From: Blautia sp.
Lineage (GTDB): Bacteria; Bacillota; Clostridia; Lachnospirales; Lachnospiraceae
Length of the DNA: 64,000 nt
Assembly (NCBI GenBank): GCA_029257775.1
Contig: JARIAQ010000047.1
Location: forward strand, 1 to 64,000
Direction: 5' to 3'
Shown: in pieces, positions 9,516 through 18,335 of the stretch
Layout of the letters: the number at the start of each line of letters is the position of its first letter
How positions within the stretch are numbered: the stretch's first letter is position 1
The notes under the pieces: model-generated
The model's database searches: none
What the model was told of the DNA's origin: nothing
The model's input: only the letters and a program-made list of their open reading frames with translations
Made by a program: the position numbers and the translations under genes

Positions 9516-10619
9516 GTGGACAAACAGGAAATTCTGGCAATTTATGGGACAAATTATAAAGAAATGACAAAATCACTTTTACAGGAAGCTGATTTGGAAG
9601 GAAGGATTTCAAATCCAAAGTGGAGAATAGGAATTAAACCAAATTTAGTATCACCTTCAGAAGCTTCTTATGGTGCGACGACCCATAGTGAAATTGTGGC
9701 AGGAATTATCGAATATTTGCAGGAACGGGGATTTTTAAATCTTGTAATATTAGAAAGCTCATGGGTGGGCGATAAAACAGAAGAATCCGCGGAAGTCTGT
9801 GGTTACTATGATCTTTCAGAGAAATATCAAGTTCCTTTTATAGATTTACAAAAGGATTCTTATAAACTTTATAACTGTCAAGGAATGGAACTGAAAATTT
9901 GCGATGAAGTGAAGAATCTTGATTTTCTTATTAATGTGCCAGTGATGAAAGGACATTGTCAGACTAAGATTACTTGTGCACTTAAAAATTTAAAAGGGTT
10001 GATACCAAATTGTGAAAAAAGACATTTTCATGCTATGGGACTCCATGAGCCGATTGCACATTTAGCAGCAGAAATTGCACCTGATTTTACGGTGGTTGAT
10101 AGTATTTGTGGGGATTGGGATTTTGAAGATGGAGGAAATCCAGTGGTATTAAATCGCATTATGGCTGTTGCAGATCCAGTGCTTTGTGATGCTTATGTGT
10201 GCCATTTTATGGGATATGAAGTGGAAGAAGTACCTTATATTAAAATGGCAGAATCACTGGGGGCAGGAAGCGCCCAATGGGAGAATGCCAGATTTCTTGA
10301 GTTAAATAAACCGAAAAAGGGAGAATATATCCCCAAAGAGAGAAAAGCAGTAGAAGTCCGTGATGCTGTGGAGGAAGTAGAATCTTGTAGTGCCTGTTAT
10401 GGTTATCTTCTTCCGGCACTTTGGAAGTTAAAAGAGGAAGGACTTTTAGAAAGCTTGAAAGAAAAAATCTGTATTGGGCAAGGGTATCGAGGGAAAGAAG
10501 GCATATTAGGTATAGGAAACTGTACCAGAGGATTTCAGAATCATCTAAAAGGATGCCCGCCTACAGAAGAAGAAATTTATGAATTTTTGAAAAATTATAT
10601 AAATAGAAAAATAGGATAA
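9516..10619 (+). CDS. DUF362 domain protein
   Basis: Cytoplasmic protein of the DUF362 family, 367 residues. It starts with GTG 9-10 bases after AGGAGGA. Family features include the N-terminal strand-turn around IGIKPNLVSPSEAS, an ESSWVGDKTEES segment, the NVPVMKGHCQTKITCALKNLKG core and DSICGDWDFEDGG. Members are often fused to ferredoxin domains and are suspected to act in redox or metal chemistry, but the reaction is not established. This one has no classic ferredoxin domain. The C-terminal 90 residues do hold five cysteines (SCSAC, KICIG, GIGNC, KGCPP) that could form a metal or Fe-S site. It has its own promoter and terminator. Confidence 0.75.
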   Translation: MDKQEILAIYGTNYKEMTKSLLQEADLEGRISNPKWRIGIKPNLVSPSEASYGATTHSEIVAGIIEYLQERGFLNLVILESSWVGDKTEESAEVCGYYDLSEKYQVPFIDLQKDSYKLYNCQGMELKICDEVKNLDFLINVPVMKGHCQTKITCALKNLKGLIPNCEKRHFHAMGLHEPIAHLAAEIAPDFTVVDSICGDWDFEDGGNPVVLNRIMAVADPVLCDAYVCHFMGYEVEEVPYIKMAESLGAGSAQWENARFLELNKPKKGEYIPKERKAVEVRDAVEEVESCSACYGYLLPALWKLKEEGLLESLKEKICIGQGYRGKEGILGIGNCTRGFQNHLKGCPPTEEEIYEFLKNYINRKIG

Positions 10620-10621
10620 AA

Positions 10622-10668
10622 AATAACCCCTAGTATCTTTATGGCAGTGATACTTAGGGGCTATTTTT
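10622..10668. terminator. Bidirectional terminator
   Basis: AATAACCCCTAGTATC (10622-10637) pairs with GATACTTAGGGGCTATT (10649-10665). A T-run lies to the right and an A-run to the left, so it can end both the DUF362 gene and the leftward transporter gene. Confidence 0.85.
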
Positions 10669-10671
10669 TTA

Positions 10672-12027
10672 TTAAACTCTAATCCAGCCCATGGCTTCTG
10701 ATACAGCAAAAGCTAAAATTAGAATTAAACAAATAGGAGCAATCCATTTTAACATGATATTATAGAATTTTTTAAACTTAAATGGTCCGTTTATTTCTAC
10801 CTCATCAGAAACTACTTTTGAACCAATAAAATGTCCGATTCCGATGCAGGTAAGAATAGCAACGATTGGCATCAATACACTATTGCTCAAGAAATCAAAG
10901 AAATCTAATAGGCCAAGACCAATAATCTTGATGAAACTTAAAGGTCCAAAACCTAAGGAAACAATAGATCCTAAAATCAGTACATAAATGGTAACAAATA
11001 GGGTGGCTTTTTTTCTGCTCCAACCTAACTTATCTCGAATAATGGAAACATTGGTTTCCAAAAGAGAAATTGAAGATGTTAAGGCTGCGAATAGAACGAG
11101 AAGGAAGAATACTGTTCCAATTACGTTTCCAAAAGTCATATCATCAAATACTTTGGGAAGAGTAACAAACATTAAGGAAGGTCCTTTTCCCAGAGCTGCT
11201 TCGTCACCTCCTGAAAAAACAAAAACAGAAGGAATAATCATTAAACCAGCCAAAAAAGCGATGGCAGTATCAAAGATTTCAATTTGACGTACAGATTTTT
11301 CTAAATTACAATCTTTCTTCATATAAGAACCATAAGTAATCATAATACCCATTGCAAGTGACATGGAGTAGAATAATTGCCCCATGGCTGCCAGTACAGT
11401 TGTGGCAGAGAATTTAGAAAAATCAGGCAGTAGATAGTATTTTACACCTTCAATAGCACCAGGACGTGTTACGCAGAAAATGGAAACACCTATAATTAAA
11501 GCAATTAAAAGTGGCATCATAATACGACTTGCTTTTTCAATACCCTTTTCTACACCAAAGATGACTACAATGGCAGTAAGAACAATGTATAAGGTAAACC
11601 AGAATACTGGAGAACCAGCTTGACTAATAAAGCTGCTAAAATATTCATCACCAGCTGCAGCAGTAACATTACCTGTTAAGAATGTTACAAAATACTTAAC
11701 AACCCATCCACCAATCACACAGTAGTAAGGTGTAATAACAAAAGGTACAATACACGCCAGATAACCTACAAATTTAAAACGTTGATCAAGGGCTTGAAAA
11801 GCACCTATGGCACTTAATCCTGTTTTACGTCCGATAGCAATTTCTGTTATCATAAGAGTGAAGCCAAGAGTCACAGCAAGGATTAGATATACTAGTAGGA
11901 AAATACCTCCTCCGTATTTCGCAGCAAGATAAGGGAATCGCCAAAGATTACCAAGACCTACAGCTGAACCAGCAGCGGCAAGTACGAATCCCATTTTGTT
12001 TGAAAAAGATCCTCTTTTTTTGTCCAT
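10672..12027 (-). CDS. Sodium-dependent transporter of the NSS/SNF family
   Basis: Na+-coupled symporter for an amino acid or related amine. The 451-residue product has about 11 membrane segments, the number seen in bacterial members such as MhsT, compared with 12 in LeuT. Helix 1 carries the unwound Na+/substrate motif AAAGSAVGLGNLWRFPYL. The conserved GMGQLFYSMSLAMGI segment of helix 6 and the ALTSSISLLE segment of helix 8 are visible. The start at 12027 (MDKKRG) is preferred because AGAGGTG lies about 7 bases upstream; two in-frame codons (ATG, GTG) lie 6 and 9 bases earlier, on top of that site. Substrate cannot be told from sequence. It is monocistronic and ends at the bidirectional terminator. 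Confidence 0.88.
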   Translation of the reverse strand: MDKKRGSFSNKMGFVLAAAGSAVGLGNLWRFPYLAAKYGGGIFLLVYLILAVTLGFTLMITEIAIGRKTGLSAIGAFQALDQRFKFVGYLACIVPFVITPYYCVIGGWVVKYFVTFLTGNVTAAAGDEYFSSFISQAGSPVFWFTLYIVLTAIVVIFGVEKGIEKASRIMMPLLIALIIGVSIFCVTRPGAIEGVKYYLLPDFSKFSATTVLAAMGQLFYSMSLAMGIMITYGSYMKKDCNLEKSVRQIEIFDTAIAFLAGLMIIPSVFVFSGGDEAALGKGPSLMFVTLPKVFDDMTFGNVIGTVFFLLVLFAALTSSISLLETNVSIIRDKLGWSRKKATLFVTIYVLILGSIVSLGFGPLSFIKIIGLGLLDFFDFLSNSVLMPIVAILTCIGIGHFIGSKVVSDEVEINGPFKFKKFYNIMLKWIAPICLILILAFAVSEAMGWIRV

Positions 12028-12054
12028 AAACATCACCTCTTAAATTTTTAAATT

Positions 12055-12089
12055 TCTTAATATATCGTGGTCAATAACACTTTAAAGTG
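12055..12089 (-). promoter_or_regulatory. Promoter region and palindrome for the leftward transporter
   Basis: On the minus strand TTGACC is followed after 17 bases by TTAAAA. A 12-bp palindrome, CACTTTAAAGTG at 12078-12089, lies just upstream of that -35 element and may be an operator. The regulator is unknown. Confidence 0.35.
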
Positions 12090-12201
12090 GTACACTGACT
12101 GAAATATATTGCCCCTATTATGCCACTGGATTGTAAAAAAAACAAGAATTTTCTTAAAAAAATTTAAAAAAAATAAAACACATGAAAAAAACAAAATATA
12201 C

Positions 12202-12230
12202 TTGACGAAGATATATATTTATGATAGACT
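12202..12230 (+). promoter_or_regulatory. Predicted promoter of the infC-rpmI-rplT operon
   Basis: TTGACG (12202-12207), a 17-base spacer and TAGACT (12225-12230). It drives the attenuator leader and the ribosomal operon. Confidence 0.6.
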
Positions 12231-12236
12231 ATATGA

Positions 12237-12379
12237 GTCTGAAGAAGAAAAAGAAAGCAGAGTATCCACTCTCACCTTAGCACAAATGAGTGACTATGGT
12301 TTATATGAAGATAATGAGGCGCAAGGCGTTTTCTTATGCGGATAAACAGTGGATAGTTTGTATAACTATCCTTTTTTTA
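12237..12379 (+). promoter_or_regulatory. Attenuation leader of infC-rpmI-rplT (L20-leader-like)
   Basis: Two mutually exclusive helices are visible. TATCCACT (12263-12270) is the exact complement of AGTGGATA (12348-12355). The last five bases of the latter are also the start of the terminator arm GGATAGTT (12351-12358), which pairs with AACTATCC (12364-12371) and is followed by seven T. The first helix would be an anti-terminator and the second a Rho-independent terminator. In Bacillus the same operon is controlled by L20 binding its leader. That parallel supports the call, although similarity to that RNA family was judged by architecture and position only. Confidence 0.75.
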
Positions 12380-12483
12380 TTATAAAACAGGAAACGGCTC
12401 TGTGAATTCTTATTCTTTCTTTAATTAAGTTCAAGCAGTTTTATGGCTGTTAAGGTTTATCAATATTATGGAGGTGCACTACT

Positions 12484-12990
12484 ATTAGCGAGTTAATGAT
12501 TAACGAACAAATCAGAGATAAAGAGGTCCGTCTTATAGGCGCAGAGGGAGAACAGTTAGGAATCATGTCTGCCAGAGAGGCGCAAAAACATGCGGCAGAG
12601 GCAGGGTTAGATCTTGTTAAAATTGCTCCTACAGCAAAACCACCGGTTTGTAAAATTATCGATTATGGTAAGTATAAGTATGAATTAGCCAGAAAAGAAA
12701 AGGAAGCTAAGAAGAAACAGAAAACCATAGAAATTAAAGAAGTGCGTTTGTCCCCAAATATTGAGGAAAACGATTTGAACACGAAAGTCAATAATGCCAG
12801 AAAGTTCTTGACAAAAGGAAATAAAGTAAAAGTTACTCTGCGTTTCCGAGGAAGAGAGATGGCACACATGCAAAGCAGCAAATATATTTTAGAAAAATTT
12901 GCTGAAATCCTATCTGACGTTGCTGTTGTAGAAAAAGCACCAAAGGTAGAAGGAAGAAGCATGACTATGTTTTTGACAGAAAAACGTTAA
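12484..12990 (+). CDS. infC: Translation initiation factor IF-3, with a non-canonical ATT start
   Basis: IF-3 binds the 30S subunit, keeps it apart from 50S and proofreads the initiator codon. The ATT at 12484 is chosen as start: GGAGGTG (12470-12476) lies 7 bases upstream, whereas the first in-frame ATG (12496) is 19 bases away. The resulting N-terminus (M)SELMINEQIRDKEVRLIG matches the Firmicute pattern, where infC commonly starts with ATT and is controlled by IF-3 itself discriminating against it. The product has 168 residues, with an N-domain, a lysine-rich linker (KEKEAKKKQK) and a C-domain with KVTLRFRGREM. First gene of the infC-rpmI-rplT operon. Confidence 0.96.
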   Translation: MSELMINEQIRDKEVRLIGAEGEQLGIMSAREAQKHAAEAGLDLVKIAPTAKPPVCKIIDYGKYKYELARKEKEAKKKQKTIEIKEVRLSPNIEENDLNTKVNNARKFLTKGNKVKVTLRFRGREMAHMQSSKYILEKFAEILSDVAVVEKAPKVEGRSMTMFLTEKR

Positions 12991-13020
12991 TAAGAAAAAG
13001 AGTTTAAGGAGGACATAAAC

Positions 13021-13218
13021 ATGCCAAAAATGAAAACAACTAAAGCAGCTGCAAAGCGCTTCAAATCAACAGGTACAGGTAAATTAAAAAGAAATAAAGC
13101 TTATAAGAGCCATATCTTAACAAAGAAATCTCAGAAGAGAAAGAGAAATCTTAGAAAAGCAGCTATTACAGATGCAACTAATGTAAAGAACATGAAAAAA
13201 ATCTTACCTTACATCTAA
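13021..13218 (+). CDS. rpmI: 50S ribosomal protein L35
   Basis: Small, very basic 50S subunit protein, 65 residues, the standard size. It begins [20 protein letters not shown], the family signature, and ends in a helical, Lys/Arg-rich tail. AAGGAGG lies 5' of the ATG. It lies between infC and rplT in the conserved order and shares their attenuated transcript. Confidence 0.97.
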   Translation: MPKMKTTKAAAKRFKSTGTGKLKRNKAYKSHILTKKSQKRKRNLRKAAITDATNVKNMKKILPYI

Positions 13219-13262
13219 TCGTTTGTGTGTAAGTATGTGTTTAATATAGGAGGAAATTAAGA

Positions 13263-13619
13263 ATGGCAAGAATTAAAGGCGGATTAAACGCTAAGAAAAG
13301 ACATAATAGAGTATTGAAACTGGCTAAAGGTTACAGAGGAGCTCGTTCCAAACAGTATAGAGTAGCAAAACAGTCTGTAATGAGAGCTTTAACAAGTTCC
13401 TATGCAGGTAGAAAACAGAGAAAACGTCAGTTCAGACAGTTATGGATTGCACGTATCAACGCTGCTGCAAGAATGAATGGATTATCTTACAGCAAATTTA
13501 TGTATGGTTTAAAATTAGCTAATGTTGATTTAAACAGAAAAGTGTTAGCTGACATGGCTATCAACGATGCAGCAGGATTTGCTACATTAGCAGAATTAGC
13601 AAAATCTAAATTAGCTTAA
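13263..13619 (+). CDS. rplT: 50S ribosomal protein L20
   Basis: Primary-binding 50S assembly protein, 118 residues. It starts [20 protein letters not shown] and has the conserved [20 protein letters not shown] helix and [14 protein letters not shown] core. It is preceded by AGGAGG. In Bacillus L20 also represses its own operon through the leader RNA; the attenuator upstream of infC suggests the same here. Ends in a clear terminator. Confidence 0.98.
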   Translation: MARIKGGLNAKKRHNRVLKLAKGYRGARSKQYRVAKQSVMRALTSSYAGRKQRKRQFRQLWIARINAAARMNGLSYSKFMYGLKLANVDLNRKVLADMAINDAAGFATLAELAKSKLA

Positions 13620-13631
13620 TAAAACTTTAAA

Positions 13632-13669
13632 AAGAGTTGTTACATATCAGTATGTGGCAACTCTTTTTT
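13632..13669 (+). terminator. Terminator of the infC operon
   Basis: AAGAGTTGTTACATA pairs with TATGTGGCAACTCTT around a 4-base loop, followed by a T-run. The next gene starts 20 bases later without a clear promoter of its own, so partial read-through is possible. Confidence 0.85.
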
Positions 13670-13688
13670 GCTTTAAGGAGACAGATTT

Positions 13689-14363
13689 ATGTATCGCATT
13701 TTAATTGTCGAAGATGATGCAGATATTGCACATGCAATTAAGAAACATCTGGAAACTTGGAATTTACAAGTGCAGTGCGTAGAAAATTTTACGGAAGTCA
13801 TGAAGGAGTTTTTTTCCTATCAACCGCATCTTGTTTTGATGGATATTACTCTTCCTTTTTTTAATGGTTATCATTGGTGCCAAGAAATTAGAAAAATTTC
13901 TCAAATTCCAGTTATCTTTCTTTCATCAGCATCCGATAATATGAATATTGTTATGGCGATTCAAATGGGTGGGGATGATTTTGTAGCGAAACCATTTGAT
14001 TTATCAGTATTGACTGTTAAGATACAGGCATTGCTTAGACGGAGTTATGATTATGTAGGACAGATTTCTGTTTTAGAGCATAAAGGAGTGTTTTTAAATA
14101 CTCAAGAAGCAGTTCTTTTCTATCAAAATAAAAAAATTGAATTAACGAAAAATGAATACCGAATTTTGAAGACACTAATGGAAAATAAAGGAAAAATTGT
14201 AAGCAGAGAGCGATTGATGGAAAAGTTATGGGAGAATGATAGTTTTGTAGATGAAAATACGTTAAGTGTCAATGTGAATCGTCTGAGGAAAAAGTTGGCT
14301 CAGGAGGGACTTACTGAATTTATTACTACAAAAGTAGGAATGGGTTATATGATTTCAATTTAG
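13689..14363 (+). CDS. OmpR-family response regulator (BceR-like)
   Basis: DNA-binding response regulator of 224 residues. Its receiver domain (1-120) has the acidic pair Glu8/Asp9, phospho-acceptor Asp52 in LVLMDITLP, and the signalling Lys in AKPFD. A winged-helix output domain (about 130-224) contains LTKNEYRILKTLMENKG and the recognition segment ENTLSVNVNRLRKKL. It is followed after 18 bases by an intramembrane-sensing kinase and then a BceAB-type transporter, the standard order of peptide-antibiotic detoxification modules. The likely target is the half-conserved repeat in front of the transporter genes (15379-15394). Confidence 0.92.
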   Translation: MYRILIVEDDADIAHAIKKHLETWNLQVQCVENFTEVMKEFFSYQPHLVLMDITLPFFNGYHWCQEIRKISQIPVIFLSSASDNMNIVMAIQMGGDDFVAKPFDLSVLTVKIQALLRRSYDYVGQISVLEHKGVFLNTQEAVLFYQNKKIELTKNEYRILKTLMENKGKIVSRERLMEKLWENDSFVDENTLSVNVNRLRKKLAQEGLTEFITTKVGMGYMISI

Positions 14364-14381
14364 GATTGTGGAGAAAAAACC

Positions 14382-15374
14382 ATGGAAATATTTATAGCGT
14401 ATGTAAAAAAACAACTGGGAAAAATTTCTTTTTATGTCTTTTTTTCTGCTCTTTTTTTCTTTTTATTTTGGGTATATCAGATCCCCATTCATGCGGCTTT
14501 TTATGCTGTTTTAATTGGAGGTTTTTTGGGCATAGTTGTTTTAATTATGCAGTTTTTTGAGTTTCGGAAGAAATTTATTCAGTTAGACAGAGTTTTGAAA
14601 CAGAAAGATTTTCTAATGGAAAATATACCGAAAGCAAAAGGGATATTAGAAGAAAAGTACGAGAGGGTAATTGTAAGACTATATGAGGACATACAGAATC
14701 TGGAAAATTCATATAAGGAAAAAGAACAGGATATGTTGGAATACTATACGTTATGGGTTCATCAGATTAAGACGCCTATTGCATCTATGTATTTAAAAAT
14801 CCAGTCAGAGGATAGTGAATTTTCTAGAGAAATTGGAATGGATTTAATGCGGATTGAGCAGTATGTAGAAATGGTTCTTTGCTACTTACGCCTTGATAGT
14901 AGTGAAAAAGATTATATTTTTCGGGAATATTCAATAGATTCTATTCTAAAGCAGGCAATACGTAGATTTGCACCTCAGTTTATACGAAAAAAAATAAATC
15001 TGGAATATGAAACAACAAATGCAGTAATTCTTACAGATGAAAAATGGTTATTATTTGTAATAGAACAGTTATTATCCAATGCTTTAAAATATACAAAGCC
15101 GGGGGGAAGTATTTCTCTGTTATGGAAGCCGAATCAGATTTTAGTAGTAAAAGATACAGGAATGGGTATTGCAGAGGAAGATTTACCTAGAATTTTTGAG
15201 AAAGGATATACGGGATATAACGGTAGACAAGATAAAAAGGCCAGTGGGATAGGTTTGTATCTGTGTAAAAGGATTTGTGAAAAGCTGGGATACGGAATTT
15301 ACGTAGAGTCTGAAATCTATAAGGGTACGGAAATAATCCTTGATTTGAAAAGAAGGAAGTTGGAAGTAGAATAA
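14382..15374 (+). CDS. Intramembrane-sensing histidine kinase (BceS-like)
   Basis: Sensor kinase of 330 residues. Two membrane helices (about 16-32 and 37-57) are separated by only a few residues, so there is no extracellular sensor domain. A coiled linker leads to the phospho-acceptor His127 in LWVHQIKTPI. The ATPase domain has the N-box LSNALKYT, DTGMGI (G1) and GIGLYL (G2). BceS-type kinases are activated by complex formation with the BceAB-like transporter rather than by direct ligand binding, and this architecture fits. The partner regulator is the preceding gene. Confidence 0.92.
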   Translation: MEIFIAYVKKQLGKISFYVFFSALFFFLFWVYQIPIHAAFYAVLIGGFLGIVVLIMQFFEFRKKFIQLDRVLKQKDFLMENIPKAKGILEEKYERVIVRLYEDIQNLENSYKEKEQDMLEYYTLWVHQIKTPIASMYLKIQSEDSEFSREIGMDLMRIEQYVEMVLCYLRLDSSEKDYIFREYSIDSILKQAIRRFAPQFIRKKINLEYETTNAVILTDEKWLLFVIEQLLSNALKYTKPGGSISLLWKPNQILVVKDTGMGIAEEDLPRIFEKGYTGYNGRQDKKASGIGLYLCKRICEKLGYGIYVESEIYKGTEIILDLKRRKLEVE

Positions 15375-15378
15375 CAAT

Positions 15379-15394
15379 CTTTCAAAAATGTAAG
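15379..15394 (+). promoter_or_regulatory. Candidate BceR-type binding site upstream of the transporter genes
   Basis: CTTTCAAAAATGTAAG is a 16-base near-palindrome (one mismatch from the CTTACA-N4-TGTAAG arrangement). A possible -10, TACAAT, lies at 15448-15453 without a good -35. This is as expected for a promoter that needs an activator bound upstream. Confidence 0.5.
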
Positions 15395-15402
15395 ATAAAA
15401 CA

Positions 15403-15445
15403 GGGAAATGTAAGCCGAAGTTATGGCGAAGCATTTCCCCTTTTT
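15403..15445 (+). terminator. Terminator between kinase and transporter genes
   Basis: GGGAAATG (15403-15410) pairs with CATTTCCC (15432-15439), with an inner GCC/GGC helix, followed by a five-T run. It separates the regulator-kinase transcript from the transporter transcript. Confidence 0.7.
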
Positions 15446-15485
15446 GATACAATACTTTTGAACACAAAACAAGGAGGAAAACAGG

Positions 15486-16250
15486 ATGGCAATTTTAGAA
15501 GTAAAGAATTTAAAGAAAATATATACAACACGATTTGGAAATAATCAGGTGGAAGCATTGAGAAATGTGAATTTCAGTGTAGAAGAAGGAGAATATACAG
15601 CAATTATGGGAGAGTCTGGATCTGGAAAAACCACTCTGTTGAATATTCTGGCAGCTCTTGATAAGCCTACGAAGGGAACAATATGGTTGGATGGAAAAGA
15701 TATGTCTCAAATAAAAGAATCTGAGATTTCCTCTTTTCGCAGAGAGAATTTAGGCTTTGTGTTTCAGGAATTTAATCTTTTAGATACTTTTTCTATTAAA
15801 GATAATATTTTCTTGCCATTGGTATTAAGTGGGAAAGGATATAAGGAGATGGAATATAGATTGGCTCCTATTGTAGAAAAACTGGGAATTGCAGAGATTT
15901 TAGAAAAATATCCTTATGAAGTATCAGGAGGGCAGAAGCAAAGAGCAGCAGTAGCTCGTGGGCTGATTACTAATCCTAAGCTTATTTTAGCAGATGAGCC
16001 TACGGGAGCGTTAGATTCTAAAGCCACAGATGAACTTTTAGAATTATTTTCTGCAGTAAATGAAGAAAGACAGACGATTTTAATGGTAACGCATTCTGTA
16101 AAGGCGGCAAGTCATGCAAAACGTGTACTTTTCATTAAGGACGGAGAGGTCTTTCATCAAATTTATAGAGGAAATAATACCAGACAACAAATGTATGAAA
16201 AGATTTCTAACGCCTTAACTGTTTTGTCTGGAGGAGGTGCAACAGAATGA
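15486..16250 (+). CDS. BceA-like ABC transporter ATPase
   Basis: ATPase of an FtsX/MacB-type antimicrobial-peptide transporter, 254 residues. It has Walker A GESGSGKTT, the Q-loop FVFQEFNLLDTFS, signature VSGGQKQRAAVARGL, Walker B LILADEPTGALD and the H-loop VTHSV. It begins 6 bases after AGGAGG and overlaps the permease by 4 bases (ATGA), so the two are translationally coupled. Together with the permease it is expected to free lipid II-cycle intermediates from bacitracin-like or lantibiotic peptides and to signal drug flux to the kinase. The exact drug is unknown. Confidence 0.93.
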   Translation: MAILEVKNLKKIYTTRFGNNQVEALRNVNFSVEEGEYTAIMGESGSGKTTLLNILAALDKPTKGTIWLDGKDMSQIKESEISSFRRENLGFVFQEFNLLDTFSIKDNIFLPLVLSGKGYKEMEYRLAPIVEKLGIAEILEKYPYEVSGGQKQRAAVARGLITNPKLILADEPTGALDSKATDELLELFSAVNEERQTILMVTHSVKAASHAKRVLFIKDGEVFHQIYRGNNTRQQMYEKISNALTVLSGGGATE

Positions 16251-18268
16251 AAATTGGATTTTATCCGAAACTTGCATGGACAGGAATAAAGAAGAATAAA
16301 AAGATTTATGTGCCTTATATTTTTGCCTGTATAGGTGTGATTATGATGTTTTACATGATTTCTTTTTTAAGTACAAGTAAAATTGTAAAAGGTATGTTGG
16401 GGGGAGAAACCATGCAGATGATCTTGTCCTTTGGTTGTCTGGTTATTAGTGTTTTTGCTTTAATCTTTCTGTTTTATACCAATTCTTTTTTGATGAAAAG
16501 AAGATATCATGAATTTGGTCTTTATCATATTTTAGGTATGGGAAAGAAAAATGTGGCTTATGTCATGGTATGGGAGTGTATGCAAATTACAGGGATTTCC
16601 CTTGCTTTTGGTATTGGAGGAGGTATTTTTTTCTCTAAATTAGGAGAACTTGCCATGATAAAGATGTTAGGGGGAGATGTAGATTTTCATTTTACAATTT
16701 CAGAAGTATCAATAAACAGTACTTTAAAAGTATTTCTTCCTATTTTTCTTTTGATTTTATTAAAATGTTTCTTTCAGATTTTCAGAATGAAACCAGTGGA
16801 GTTGTTAAAAAGTGCACAGGTAGGAGAAAAAGCCCCAAAGGCAAACTGGATTTTAGCTGTATGTGGTATCATTATTTTGGTAGGGGCTTATATAATTGCC
16901 CTGTCTATTGAAGAACCCATGAAGGTAATCGGTATGTTTTTTGTGGCTGTAATCATGGTGATTGTAGCTACATATCTGTTGTTTGAGGCAGGATCTGTGG
17001 TTTTATGCAAAATTTTAAAAAATAATAAAGGTTATTACTATCAGTCAAATCACTTTATATCAGTGTCCACCATGATGTTTCGCATGAAAAGAAATGGAGA
17101 AGGATTAGCATCTATCTGTATTTTATCTACAATGGTGTTGGTTATGATATCCGCTGTTTCCTGTCTTTATATAGGTGCAGAGGATTTCTTAAATGCCCGT
17201 TATCCACAGGAGTTGGTAATTAATGTGCAAACAGAAGATGAAAAAGTTATGAATTCTATTCAAGAGATTGTTTCTGAGGTCCTTTTGGAAAAACAAGTAG
17301 AGAAGAAAGATGAGATCTTTTACACATTTGTAGATGCTGGTGCTTATCTGGAAAAGAATGAACTTGTTATGAGTCCGGAAAAGATGGAAAATTATGGTAG
17401 AAATGTATATGATCACATTAGACAATTATTTTTTATTTCGCTGGAAGATTATAATCGTATTATGGGAACAGAAGAAACTTTAAGAGAAGATGAAATTCTT
17501 CTTTATAATACAAAGTTAGATTATGATTATGATACACTTACTCTGGAAAATGGGAAAGAATGGAAGGTCAAAAAGAATCTTCCTGAGTTTGTGGACAATG
17601 GAATTGATGTTATGCAGACCATATCATCTATGTTTATTTTTGTAAAAAATAAAGACGTGCTTTTGGAAATTAGGGAAGAATGCGAACAATTAGGAGGTAT
17701 GGAACTTTATGCAGACTACTATTTAGGAATGGATTTAAAGGCGGGTAAAGAGAAAGAAATTGAGACAATACAGGAAATTCAAAACCGTATAGAACAAAGG
17801 CAACTGCAAATCGAAGGACTTAACGTTATGGTCGAAAGTAGGGAAATAAAAAGAGTGGACTTCTTTGCTCTATATGGTGGGATATTTATATTAGGAATTA
17901 TTCTAGGAATTGTGTTTATATTAGGGATGGTTCTCATTATGTATTATAAACAGGTGACAGAGGGATATGAAGATCAGCAGAGATTTGAAATTCTTCAGAA
18001 AGTTGGTATGAGTCGTAGAGATATTCGAAAGAGTATTAACTCTCAGGTACTTACTGTGTTTTTTATGCCGCTGCTTGTGGCCGGCATTCATACCGCCTTT
18101 GCTTTTCCTATGATGAGCAAAATCATTGTTTTATTTGGTATTAACAATCAGAGAGTTCTTTTCTTAGTGACAGTAGCATGCTATGTAATTTTCACGCTTT
18201 TCTATGTGGTAATGTATTTAGTGACTTCCAGAGCTTATTATGGGATTGTTAGTAGTAAGAAGGAATAA
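16247..18268 (+). CDS. BceB-like FtsX-family permease
   Basis: Membrane subunit of the peptide-antibiotic transporter, 673 residues with about ten membrane helices. A large extracellular domain of roughly 200 residues lies between helices 7 and 8 (about 315-540), the hallmark of BceB proteins and the site that decides drug specificity and kinase contact. The FtsX-like core starts LAWTGIKKNKKIYVPY and has the coupling segment KRRYHEFGLYHILGMGKK. A second FtsX-like helix set lies at the C-terminus with QRFEILQKVGMSRRDI. It overlaps the ATPase gene by 4 bases. Confidence 0.93.
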   Translation: MKIGFYPKLAWTGIKKNKKIYVPYIFACIGVIMMFYMISFLSTSKIVKGMLGGETMQMILSFGCLVISVFALIFLFYTNSFLMKRRYHEFGLYHILGMGKKNVAYVMVWECMQITGISLAFGIGGGIFFSKLGELAMIKMLGGDVDFHFTISEVSINSTLKVFLPIFLLILLKCFFQIFRMKPVELLKSAQVGEKAPKANWILAVCGIIILVGAYIIALSIEEPMKVIGMFFVAVIMVIVATYLLFEAGSVVLCKILKNNKGYYYQSNHFISVSTMMFRMKRNGEGLASICILSTMVLVMISAVSCLYIGAEDFLNARYPQELVINVQTEDEKVMNSIQEIVSEVLLEKQVEKKDEIFYTFVDAGAYLEKNELVMSPEKMENYGRNVYDHIRQLFFISLEDYNRIMGTEETLREDEILLYNTKLDYDYDTLTLENGKEWKVKKNLPEFVDNGIDVMQTISSMFIFVKNKDVLLEIREECEQLGGMELYADYYLGMDLKAGKEKEIETIQEIQNRIEQRQLQIEGLNVMVESREIKRVDFFALYGGIFILGIILGIVFILGMVLIMYYKQVTEGYEDQQRFEILQKVGMSRRDIRKSINSQVLTVFFMPLLVAGIHTAFAFPMMSKIIVLFGINNQRVLFLVTVACYVIFTLFYVVMYLVTSRAYYGIVSSKKE

Positions 18269-18335
18269 AACCCCTGGATAGGGTTACCTCCTTATAGAAA
18301 TATTTATAATAACAGGAAAGAAGATGTAAAAAAAT

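Noticed and set aside
12109..12345. A 78-codon reading frame upstream of infC
   Set aside because: It spans the infC promoter and both arms of the attenuator, has no ribosome site and shows no protein-like composition.
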